Source: Alphaproteobacteria bacterium
Lineage (GTDB): Bacteria; Pseudomonadota; Alphaproteobacteria; Sphingomonadales; Emcibacteraceae
Assembly (NCBI GenBank): GCA_013152615.1
Contig: JAADGA010000047.1
Coordinates: 1-8,598 of the forward strand
Direction: 5' to 3'
Length of the DNA: 8,598 nucleotides
Shown here: positions 1 through 5,968 of the stretch, in pieces
Layout of the letters: each line of letters opens with the position of its first letter
Numbering within the stretch: position 1 is the first letter of the stretch
Notes under the pieces: generated by a model
Seen by the model: the letters and a program-made list of their open reading frames with translations, nothing else
Databases searched by the model: none
What the model was told of the DNA's origin: nothing
Made by a program: the position numbers and the translations under genes

Positions 1-183
1 AGCGGCCTGAGGGCCAACCGCTATACTTCGGTGACGGTCACCGCACCGACCGCAACGCTGGCCGATGCCCTGTCCAGCTCCTTTTGTGTCATGGCGGAAG
101 CAGCCATCGCCAAATATCTGAAAAAAAACCCTGCGATAACGGCAAGATTAACTTATGCTGGTGGCCGGGTGGTTCGACTTTAA
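1..183 (+). CDS. apbE: ApbE-family FAD:protein FMN transferase, C-terminal fragment (5' end outside window)
   Basis: Reading frame 1 is open from the first base to TAA at 181-183 and gives 60 residues. The stretch SVTVTAPTATLADALSSSF matches the conserved C-terminal signature of ApbE proteins, where a 'TV.AP....ADAL.TA' segment carries the Asp and Thr that hold the catalytic divalent metal. ApbE enzymes covalently attach FMN from FAD to a Thr/Ser of target flavoproteins such as NqrB/C or RnfG, usually on the periplasmic side. The ADAL aspartate is present, but the residue four positions later, normally Thr, is Ser here. After the signature the chain continues for about 30 residues (a helix, then a short strand) and ends, as expected for the family C-terminus. 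The next gene starts 42 bases downstream on the same strand, so co-transcription is possible. The target protein cannot be inferred from this window. Family assignment rests on this one motif. Confidence 0.72.
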   Translation, partial: SGLRANRYTSVTVTAPTATLADALSSSFCVMAEAAIAKYLKKNPAITARLTYAGGRVVRL

Positions 184-225
184 ATACGGCATCACCTTTT
201 CTTTATCAGATGATGGTCAGGCGCT

Positions 226-2037
226 ATGAAGCAGAAAACAGGCGGGAATTTTTCGGTTTATCTGGATAATAGCCGGGCGGCAAATCTGCGGACGGCGGCC
301 TGTTTATTTGATCATCCGCATGATGTGGTGACGGCGGCGACATCAGCAGAAATCCTGCCGGCGTTTGAACGGTTGCGGCATTATCTCGCCGCAGGTTATT
401 TTGCCGCTGGCTGGGTCAGTTATGAAACCGGGCTTTTGCTCGAAGATAAACTCAAGCCGCCGCAACCGGGTCCGGGCGGGCCGAATTTCCTGTCTTTTGG
501 CATTTACCAGCACCGTATTATTTTAAATTCTGCGGATAATGACGCCTATTGGGATCAGCGGCGGGACCGGGGCTATTGCCTCGGTGGGATGCGGTTGAAT
601 ATTTCGCCAGAGGCGTATCAGACGGCGGTGGCTGAAATCGCCGCTTATTTGCGGGCAGGGGATATCTATCAGGTTAATTTTACCCTGAAGGCCCTGTTTG
701 ATTTCACCGGGTCGGCGGAGGGCTGTTTTGCCGCGATGCGACAGGCGCAGCGGGTGGCTTACGGTGCCTTTATTACCACGGATCACCTGTCGGTTCTGTC
801 GCTCAGCCCCGAGCTGTTTTTTCAGAAATCCGGCGATAAAATTATCACCCGGCCAATGAAAGGGACCTGGCGGCGCGGGCGCAGTACGGCGGAAGATCAG
901 GAAAACGCCAAGGCCTTGCAGCAGGATGACAAAAACCGGGCAGAAAATCTGATGATTGTTGATCTTGTTCGCAATGATCTGGCTAAAATCTCGTCTCCGG
1001 GCTCGGTCAGGCTGAAGAGCCTGTATGACGTGGAAAAATACCGAACGCTGTTTCAAATGACCTCGACCGTTGAATCACGGGTTTCCGAGGATGTTGACAG
1101 TATCGATCTGATGATGGCGCTTTTCCCGTGTGGCTCGATTACCGGGGCGCCAAAAATCCGGGCAATGGAAATTATTTCGGAGCTGGAGACAGCGCCGCGC
1201 GGCATCTATACCGGGGCAATAGGCTATCTGGCACCGGACGGGGACTGCTGTTTCAGCGTACCGATCCGGACGATGATCCTTGATCATAACGGTCACGGCG
1301 AAATGGGGATCGGCAGTGGTATTGTCGCGGATTCCGTGCCGTCGGCGGAATATCAGGAATGTCTGTTGAAGGCCGGGTTTGTCACCGGAAGCTTCCGCAA
1401 TTTTGACCTGATTGAAACCATGCTGTGGTCGGCGGACGGCGGTTACTCTCTGTTGGACCGGCATCTGGCGCGTCTCGGCTCATCGGCGCATTATTTTGAT
1501 TTCCCGTTTGATGAACAGCAGATTATGGCTGATTTGCAGGGTCATTGTGAATTTCTTGCCCCGAATCGGTCATGGAAAATCCGGTTGCTGTTATCGCGAA
1601 CCGGCGACATCTCGCTGACCGCCTGCCCGGTAAAAAATATTCAGGACAGCGGTAAAGTGCTGATTACACTTTCGGATAAAACAGTCAGCAGCGCTAATCC
1701 GATGCTATTTCACAAGACCACGGACCGGCAGCTTTTTGACCGGGAATTACGCCGCCATCAAAGGAAATATGGCAGCTATGATGTGGTTTTTGTCAATGAA
1801 AACGGCGAAGTTACCGAGGGCAGTTTCAATAATATTTTCCTGAAGCGCGGGCCGTGCCTATATACGCCGCCCGGTGACTGCGGTCTGTTGAACGGCACCC
1901 TGCGTCAGGCGCTGATGGCGGACCCGGCGGTTACGCTGATTGAGCAACGCCTGACGATTGCCGACCTTGCCGGGGCGGAGCTGTATATGGGTAACAGCGT
2001 CCGTGGCATGGTCGCGGTCACCTTCAGCGGGCCGTGA
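226..2037 (+). CDS. pabB: Bifunctional aminodeoxychorismate synthase component I / aminodeoxychorismate lyase (PabB-PabC fusion)
   Basis: This 603-residue protein has two enzymes in one chain. Residues 1 to about 390 are a chorismate-binding PabB domain, which with a PabA glutaminase (not in this window) turns chorismate and glutamine into 4-amino-4-deoxychorismate. Visible motifs are GDIYQVNFT (145-153), SPELFF (194-199), RPMKGT (209-214), NLMIVDLVRNDL (241-252), CGSITGAPK (302-310) and GIGSGIVADS (361-370). Lys212 in MKGT is the catalytic lysine that separates PabB from anthranilate synthase TrpE, which has Ala there. Residues from about 393 to 603 are a fold-type IV PLP domain of the PabC type, with FHKTTDR (Lys497 as the PLP lysine) and EVTEGSFNNIF (528-538). 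It releases pyruvate to give p-aminobenzoate for folate. The length fits known PabB-PabC fusions. ATG 226 is the first in-frame start after the stop at 211-213; its ribosome binding site is weak. The 3' end overlaps the convergent gene by 14 bp. Confidence 0.95.
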   Translation: MKQKTGGNFSVYLDNSRAANLRTAACLFDHPHDVVTAATSAEILPAFERLRHYLAAGYFAAGWVSYETGLLLEDKLKPPQPGPGGPNFLSFGIYQHRIILNSADNDAYWDQRRDRGYCLGGMRLNISPEAYQTAVAEIAAYLRAGDIYQVNFTLKALFDFTGSAEGCFAAMRQAQRVAYGAFITTDHLSVLSLSPELFFQKSGDKIITRPMKGTWRRGRSTAEDQENAKALQQDDKNRAENLMIVDLVRNDLAKISSPGSVRLKSLYDVEKYRTLFQMTSTVESRVSEDVDSIDLMMALFPCGSITGAPKIRAMEIISELETAPRGIYTGAIGYLAPDGDCCFSVPIRTMILDHNGHGEMGIGSGIVADSVPSAEYQECLLKAGFVTGSFRNFDLIETMLWSADGGYSLLDRHLARLGSSAHYFDFPFDEQQIMADLQGHCEFLAPNRSWKIRLLLSRTGDISLTACPVKNIQDSGKVLITLSDKTVSSANPMLFHKTTDRQLFDRELRRHQRKYGSYDVVFVNENGEVTEGSFNNIFLKRGPCLYTPPGDCGLLNGTLRQALMADPAVTLIEQRLTIADLAGAELYMGNSVRGMVAVTFSGP

Positions 2038-3055
2038 CACTATAACAATTCTGGCCTTTGGTTTTCAGCTGTGAACAAAATTCATTGGCAGCATGCCGGG
2101 TTTTGAACGGGCTGAGCTGCAGGCGATAGAAAATGCCGCGCTTGCCAAGATCGGCCGACACGATATTTCCCTGATAGCCACCGATGATATCGCCAAGCTT
2201 GACTTTCGCCGTCTTCAGCGCCCGTTGGGCAATGGCTTTGGTGCGGTAAGAGCCGAGCTGAACCCGGAAATTATCCGCTGTTGTCGTGGCAGCGGCCGGG
2301 GGGGATATTGCGGCGACCGGTTTGGCCGGGGGTATTTTACGGCTCTCAGCCGGTTCAATTGCCGGTTGCTTGTTCCGGCCGGAATTATTCAGCTTCGGTC
2401 CCTTTGGTGCCGTGGCGTCGGGCCGTTTAACCATGAGACCGATATCGTCCGGGGTCAGTTGATGAGAAATCAGTCTGGGGGCCAGTTTTTTCGCCCGGGC
2501 GATCTGATCGGCGGTCATGATGTCCTGTAGCTTGGTGAGCGCCAGCTTGGCCTTTCCCAGCCCGTTCTTTGCCGCCAGCAGGACCCAGGCATAGGCCTGA
2601 ATATTATTTTTTTGCCCGGCTTCGCCGTTGAAATGCATGATGCCGACCATGAATTGTGACCGGGGGTCACCGTTAATCGCGGCCTTGGTCAGCCAGATGA
2701 AGGCCTGTTTATGGTCAACTTTCCCGGCACGGCCAAAATAATACAGCGTACCCAGATTACGCTGGGCACCGATGTGGCCTTTTTCAGCGGCCCGCAGATA
2801 ATATTCCCGGGCTTTGACATAATTTTTTTTAACCCCGCGCCCCATCCGGTACAACTGCCCCAGGTTATAGAGCGCGTTGGCATTGCCCATCGCCGCATAG
2901 GGTAACCACTCCGTCCGCGCCTGCTGGTAATCGCCTTTTTCATAGGCATAGACTCCGTCGGCGACTGTCGCCGAGGCGGTGTATGTCGACAGTGGCAGGA
3001 CCGCAGATATTATAAACAGAGATAAAATCCGGTTTCTTTTCAAAGACTTCTTCAT
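2024..3055 (-). CDS. Exported Sel1-repeat protein with C-terminal SPOR domain
   Basis: The protein has 343 residues. A signal peptide is clear: a basic start (MKKSLKRNR), a hydrophobic core at about 10-22 and a likely cleavage after ASA at residue 29. Residues 32-176 hold about four Sel1-like repeats (for example NALYNLGQLYRMGRGV at 60-75), which form a helical scaffold for protein contacts. A Pro/Ala/Lys-rich linker (about 210-260) leads to a SPOR domain (262-341) that starts FRVQLGSY and has the paired cysteines C327 and C337. SPOR domains bind glycan strands stripped of stem peptides at the division septum, so a periplasmic, probably septal, role is inferred. The start is ATG 3053-3055, with GGAG eight bases upstream (3064-3067). 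A longer in-frame ATG at 3149-3151 would destroy the signal peptide and lies upstream of the predicted transcription start. The gene is divergent from the ParA operon. The partner is unknown. Confidence 0.85.
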   Translation of the reverse strand: MKKSLKRNRILSLFIISAVLPLSTYTASATVADGVYAYEKGDYQQARTEWLPYAAMGNANALYNLGQLYRMGRGVKKNYVKAREYYLRAAEKGHIGAQRNLGTLYYFGRAGKVDHKQAFIWLTKAAINGDPRSQFMVGIMHFNGEAGQKNNIQAYAWVLLAAKNGLGKAKLALTKLQDIMTADQIARAKKLAPRLISHQLTPDDIGLMVKRPDATAPKGPKLNNSGRNKQPAIEPAESRKIPPAKPVAAISPPAAATTTADNFRVQLGSYRTKAIAQRALKTAKVKLGDIIGGYQGNIVSADLGKRGIFYRLQLSPFKTRHAANEFCSQLKTKGQNCYSVTAR

Positions 3056-3063
3056 TATCTCTG

Positions 3064-3067
3064 CTCC
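3064..3067 (-). promoter_or_regulatory. Ribosome binding site that fixes the start of the Sel1-SPOR gene
   Basis: Read on the minus strand, GGAG lies eight bases before the ATG at 3053-3055. No comparable site precedes the alternative ATG at 3149-3151, so this site decides the start. Confidence 0.75.
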
Positions 3068-3113
3068 ATGATAGCCTGCGGGAATGGGCGGTTTTGCCGG
3101 ACTGAACCGGTAA

Positions 3114-3143
3114 TTGCAACCAATATAATAAAAATTATATAAA
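3114..3143 (+). promoter_or_regulatory. Candidate promoter for the ParA operon, overlapping the divergent promoter
   Basis: On the plus strand, TTGCAA (3114-3119) and TATAAA (3138-3143) are 18 bp apart. The -10 box shares bases 3138-3139 with the minus-strand TATAAT, so the two promoters would compete for polymerase. A start near 3150 would leave a leader of about 150 bases before parA. A second, poorer candidate is TTTACA (3191-3196) with CATAAT (3217-3222), whose 20-bp spacer is too long for a normal promoter. Neither is certain. Confidence 0.35.
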
Positions 3144-3161
3144 TAATCCATTAATTATCAA
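3127..3161 (-). promoter_or_regulatory. Promoter of the Sel1-SPOR gene (housekeeping sigma type)
   Basis: On the minus strand there is a TTGATA -35 box (3156-3161), a 16-bp spacer and a perfect TATAAT -10 box (3134-3139). Transcription would start near 3127 and give a leader of about 70 bases before the ATG at 3055. The match is to the general bacterial consensus; the start site is predicted only. Confidence 0.6.
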
Positions 3162-3253
3162 GATGTTAGAAAAGAAAAAGCAACCTATATTTTACAATTT
3201 CTTAAGACCTGTATCGCATAATTGCAGCGATGGACAATGTCGGTAAATTTTAA

Positions 3254-3265
3254 AGCCGGACGGCT
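3254..3265. promoter_or_regulatory. Short palindrome in the parA leader, possible operator
   Basis: AGCCG-GA-CGGCT is a 5-bp inverted repeat around a 2-bp centre, ending 34 bases before the parA start codon. A two-base loop is too small for a stable RNA hairpin, so if functional it would be a DNA-binding site, possibly for autoregulation by the RHH protein encoded downstream. A repeat of this size can occur by chance. Confidence 0.2.
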
Positions 3266-3299
3266 GGAAATTACGGCAAAAGCAACAGGGTTGAAACAT

Positions 3300-4010
3300 A
3301 TGCGTGTATTGGCATTTACCTCACAAAAAGGCGGATCGGGCAAGACCACGCTCAGCGGCCATATTGCGGTGCAGGCGGAACGGGCCGGTGCCGGGCCGGT
3401 CGTGCTGGTGGATACCGACCCGCAGGGGAGCCTGACTGAATGGTGGAATGAACGCGAGGCCCCGACGCCGGCGTTTGCCCAGACAAATATCGCCCGACTG
3501 ATCACCGACCTTGATGAACTGCGCGGTCAGGGCTTTAAACTGGCGGTGATTGATACCCCGCCGGCGATAACCCTGGCCATCCAGAGTGTCATTGCGGTAT
3601 CGGAGCTTATTGTTATTCCAACAAGACCCAGCCCCCATGATCTGCGGGCTGCCGGGGCGACGGTTGAACTGGCAGACCGGACCGATAAACCTTTCATGTT
3701 TGTTGTCAACGGGGCCACCCCGCGCGCGCGGATTACCTCGGACGCGGCCATTGCCCTGTCCCAGCATGGCACCGTGGCCCCGGTTACGCTGTATCATCGG
3801 ACCGAATATGCCTCTTCGATGATTGACGGCAGAACGGTGATGGAAACTAATCCCAAGGGGAAATCAGCGGCGGAAATCGAAGACCTCTGGGATTATATCA
3901 ACAGCCGCCTCGAAAAGAATTTCAGAAGAACAATATTTCAGCATCAGGCAATACAGGGAAAAGGCGTAACGCAGCGCAGTGGTTTTGGTCGTAAACAGGT
4001 ACAGGCTTAA
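3300..4010 (+). CDS. ParA/MinD-family partition-type ATPase
   Basis: This 236-residue protein has a deviant Walker A motif, KGGSGKTT (10-17), with the signature Lys10 and nucleotide-binding Lys15. It also has the switch motif VDTDPQGS (37-44) and a Walker B strand ending in VIDTPP (83-88). ParA ATPases dimerise on ATP, coat DNA non-specifically and move cargo when a partner triggers hydrolysis. There is no N-terminal helix-turn-helix, so it belongs with the small ParA proteins that usually pair with an RHH or other small partner, and such a partner is the next gene, four bases downstream. The last 25 or so residues form a basic, polar tail beyond the usual core. ATG 3300 puts the P-loop at residue 10, as in the family; earlier in-frame starts (TTG 3222, ATG 3237) would add a tail with no family resemblance. 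The cargo is unknown: plasmid-like DNA, a protein cluster or the division site are all possible. Confidence 0.87.
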   Translation: MRVLAFTSQKGGSGKTTLSGHIAVQAERAGAGPVVLVDTDPQGSLTEWWNEREAPTPAFAQTNIARLITDLDELRGQGFKLAVIDTPPAITLAIQSVIAVSELIVIPTRPSPHDLRAAGATVELADRTDKPFMFVVNGATPRARITSDAAIALSQHGTVAPVTLYHRTEYASSMIDGRTVMETNPKGKSAAEIEDLWDYINSRLEKNFRRTIFQHQAIQGKGVTQRSGFGRKQVQA

Positions 4011-4014
4011 TTTT

Positions 4015-4461
4015 ATGGAAAAAATAAAGAAGATATCCCGATTGACGGGGGCGTTACTGGCGAAAAAAGGGACTGCTGCTCCGTCACTGGCGCCATCATT
4101 GCTCAATCAGCAGGTTTTGGATCATTTTCCCCCGGCACAAAATCAACCGGATAAAACCGCGCCTGAAAAGCCGGCAGTCAAGACAGATGAAAATATTGCT
4201 GAAGAAAAACCGGCGGTTGTTGTCGATCAGCAGCCATCACCCACAAAGATGGATTTTGCCACAGCGGCAGAAAACCCCGTGACCGGCAGGCGTATCGCCA
4301 TGACGTTGCGTATGGCAAGGGAGGATCATCTCAAACTGCGGTTATTCTCGGCCCATACCCGCAAAAGCTGTCAGGCTATCCTCAGTGAGGCTCTGGAGCG
4401 GTATCTTGTTGAAAACAGCGACAAGGTTCCTATACTGAAGATGGCATCCCAGAGCAGATAG
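4015..4461 (+). CDS. Small protein with C-terminal ribbon-helix-helix domain, probable ParA partner
   Basis: The protein has 148 residues in three parts. Residues 1-19 are basic and could form an amphipathic helix (ISRLTGALLAKKG at 7-19). Residues 20-90 are rich in Pro, Ala, Lys and Glu and look disordered. Residues 93-133 fit a ribbon-helix-helix fold: a strand (RIAMTLRM, 93-100), a first helix (about 102-114), a turn at RKS (116-118) and a second helix (CQAILSEALERYLVEN, 119-134). RHH dimers insert the paired strands into the DNA major groove. The gene starts four bases after parA ends, with CAGG about nine bases ahead of its ATG; translational coupling is likely. A small RHH protein directly behind parA is the layout of type Ib partition modules (ParG, omega), where the flexible N-terminus activates ParA. 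No named family was recognised. The alternative GTG start at 3979 would overlap parA and is less likely. Confidence 0.72.
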   Translation: MEKIKKISRLTGALLAKKGTAAPSLAPSLLNQQVLDHFPPAQNQPDKTAPEKPAVKTDENIAEEKPAVVVDQQPSPTKMDFATAAENPVTGRRIAMTLRMAREDHLKLRLFSAHTRKSCQAILSEALERYLVENSDKVPILKMASQSR

Positions 4462-4483
4462 GATTCGGGGAAAGGCCTTATGA

Positions 4484-4489
4484 AAGGGA
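4484..4489 (+). promoter_or_regulatory. Ribosome binding site of the TPR-SPOR lipoprotein gene
   Basis: AAGGGA lies seven bases before ATG 4497. It supports this start, which gives an intact lipoprotein signal. The site sits inside a tiny six-codon frame (4480-4500) whose stop overlaps the same ATG. Confidence 0.6.
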
Positions 4490-4496
4490 CTACAGG

Positions 4497-5924
4497 ATGA
4501 TAAAGAGTGACCAGACTTTGCCAGCGATGGCTGCCGGTCGGAAATACCGGACGGTTATCAGCAGTCTGCTGGTAACGGTCGCGGTGCCGCTGGTGCTGGC
4601 GTCCTGTTCCAGCCTCCCTGAAACCCAGGTAACGAATCATAGTAATATCAGTCGTCATCAGGTGCAGGACGTGGCGTCAACGGCATCATTCGCCGCCGAA
4701 AGCAGTTTTATGGCGCTGGCCAATGAAATGGCGGCGGAGGGCGGCTATAATGCTGCTATTCCGCTTTATCGCCGGGCGGTAAAATACCATCCTTTCGCTT
4801 CGGCTCCATTGGTCGGGCTTGGCGACAGCCTGCGGGCTATTGGCCAGTATCAGCAGGCGGAACAGGCCTATCAGTCGGCCCTGTCGCGCAATGAAAAAAA
4901 TCCGCAGGCGCTGCGGGGGCTGGGTCAGACCTATATTGCCCTTCACCGGCCAACAATGGCGGTCCCCATGTTTAATGATGCCATTTCCCTTAATTCCGGT
5001 GATATCGTGTCGATTGATGGTCTGGCACTGGCGCTTGAACTACAGGGTAATGTCCCGGCGGCGATGGCAGCCTATAGAAAGGGGCTTGATATCGCGCCCG
5101 ATAATTTAAAATTATTGACCAACTACGGCTTGTCGCTGGCGCTGCAGTCCCGCTATGATCAGGCGATTAAAATATTGAAACGCGCCGCCCAGAACAGGAA
5201 TGCCGGGGCCACGCACCGACAGAATCTGGCGATGGCCTATGCGCTCGCCGGGGATGATGTCATGTCGGCACGGTTGCTGGCCATTGATGACGGTCCCGAG
5301 CTTGCCAATCAGAATCTCGGTTATTTCCGGATGCTCGCCAGCCTGACCTCGGACAAACGCTTTGAAGCGGTGATGCGCCAGTCAATCCGTCGCAAGACCG
5401 ATATATCCAAACCGGCCAATGAGGTTTACGCTGATCACAGCCGGGTTAAAAATATTACCGTTGCCCGTCTGGTCGAGGTGCCGCCGGAGCCAATGGCGAT
5501 CGCCAAGCCGACGAAGAAAGAGGTGAAAGTGCCGCCATTGCTTGGTCCACAGGGCTGGGCCTTGCAAATTGCCGCCTATCGCAAGAAATTAGAATTAATG
5601 CCCGGCTGGAGAAAACTGAAAAAGAAATATTTCAGTATAATAGGCAGTTTACAGCCGCGCCGGTCTGAAATCGATCTGGGCAAGGCTAAATATAAAGGTG
5701 GCCCCCACGGCTTTTATTACCGCCTGAATGCCGGGCCGCTGACCAGCCTGAAAGCGGCTGAAGTCGCCTGCCGGAAAATCAGGAAAGAAGGAACGGATTG
5801 CTGGGTCCGTGTGCCCGAGGTTGCAGAGGGCAAGGTTGCGGTCAAAGACAGCGCAAAAGCCAGAAAATTTCGCCGCAAGGTTTATCAGGATAAAATTATC
5901 AGCAAACCGGGCGAAGGGGTCTGA
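4497..5924 (+). CDS. TPR-repeat lipoprotein with C-terminal SPOR domain (TadD-like repeats)
   Basis: The protein has 475 residues. A basic N-terminus and hydrophobic stretch (about 19-35) end in a lipobox, LASC, with Cys37 as the lipidated residue. Ser at position +2 predicts outer membrane sorting rather than inner membrane retention. Residues about 68-285 carry five or six tetratricopeptide repeats, such as AAIPLYRRAVKYHPF (86-100) and AEQAYQSALSRNEKNP (121-136). The later part (RQNLAMAYALAGDD, 241-254) resembles TadD/Flp-pilus TPR lipoproteins. A linker leads to a SPOR domain (about 352-440, starting WALQIAAY) with cysteines 425 and 435, followed by a basic tail. SPOR domains bind septal denuded glycan, so the protein probably links the outer membrane and peptidoglycan near the division site. 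It is third in the run with parA and the RHH gene, 35 bases after the latter. No tad pilus genes are nearby, so a pilus role is not supported. Confidence 0.85.
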   Translation: MIKSDQTLPAMAAGRKYRTVISSLLVTVAVPLVLASCSSLPETQVTNHSNISRHQVQDVASTASFAAESSFMALANEMAAEGGYNAAIPLYRRAVKYHPFASAPLVGLGDSLRAIGQYQQAEQAYQSALSRNEKNPQALRGLGQTYIALHRPTMAVPMFNDAISLNSGDIVSIDGLALALELQGNVPAAMAAYRKGLDIAPDNLKLLTNYGLSLALQSRYDQAIKILKRAAQNRNAGATHRQNLAMAYALAGDDVMSARLLAIDDGPELANQNLGYFRMLASLTSDKRFEAVMRQSIRRKTDISKPANEVYADHSRVKNITVARLVEVPPEPMAIAKPTKKEVKVPPLLGPQGWALQIAAYRKKLELMPGWRKLKKKYFSIIGSLQPRRSEIDLGKAKYKGGPHGFYYRLNAGPLTSLKAAEVACRKIRKEGTDCWVRVPEVAEGKVAVKDSAKARKFRRKVYQDKIISKPGEGV

Positions 5925-5934
5925 ATTGATATTA

Positions 5935-5968
5935 TATCCCGCTCAGGCCGCGTGGCTTGAGCGGGATA
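5935..5968. terminator. Hairpin between convergent genes, probable bidirectional terminator
   Basis: The arms TATCCCGCTCAGGCC (5935-5949) and GGCTTGAGCGGGATA (5954-5968) form a 15-bp stem with one G-U wobble and a four-base loop in plus-strand RNA. On the minus strand that wobble becomes an A-C mismatch. No long U run follows on either side; only AT-rich DNA follows on the minus strand. The hairpin starts 10 bases after the TPR lipoprotein stop and includes the last codons and stop of ptsN, so it could serve both convergent transcripts. Confidence 0.6.

Noticed and set aside
84..269. 61-codon plus-strand frame near the left edge
   Set aside because: It overlaps the ApbE C-terminus in another frame and the start of the PabB-PabC gene; no domain is visible.
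226..1395. Anthranilate synthase TrpE instead of PabB
   Set aside because: The motif reads RPMKGT with the PabB lysine, where TrpE has alanine, and the fused PabC lyase domain agrees with PabB.
523..1464. Long minus-strand open frames (523-1056 and 1075-1464) inside the pab gene
   Set aside because: They are antisense to strongly conserved PabB motifs and their translations show no recognisable domain.
3056..3151. N-terminal extension of the Sel1-SPOR gene from ATG 3149-3151
   Set aside because: It would bury the clear signal peptide behind 32 residues, has no ribosome binding site, and lies upstream of the predicted transcription start; ATG 3053-3055 has GGAG at good spacing.
3222..3299. 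N-terminal extension of ParA from TTG 3222 or ATG 3237
   Set aside because: The ParA family starts a few residues before the P-loop; the extra residues show no family resemblance and ATG 3300 fits.
3321..3797. Minus-strand open frame opposite ParA
   Set aside because: Antisense to the Walker motifs of a clear ParA gene, with Arg/Gly-rich composition typical of a shadow frame.
4497..5924. Part of a Tad/Flp pilus locus (TadD)
   Set aside because: The repeats look TadD-like, but no tadA, B, C, Z or pilin gene is nearby and the SPOR domain is not typical of TadD.
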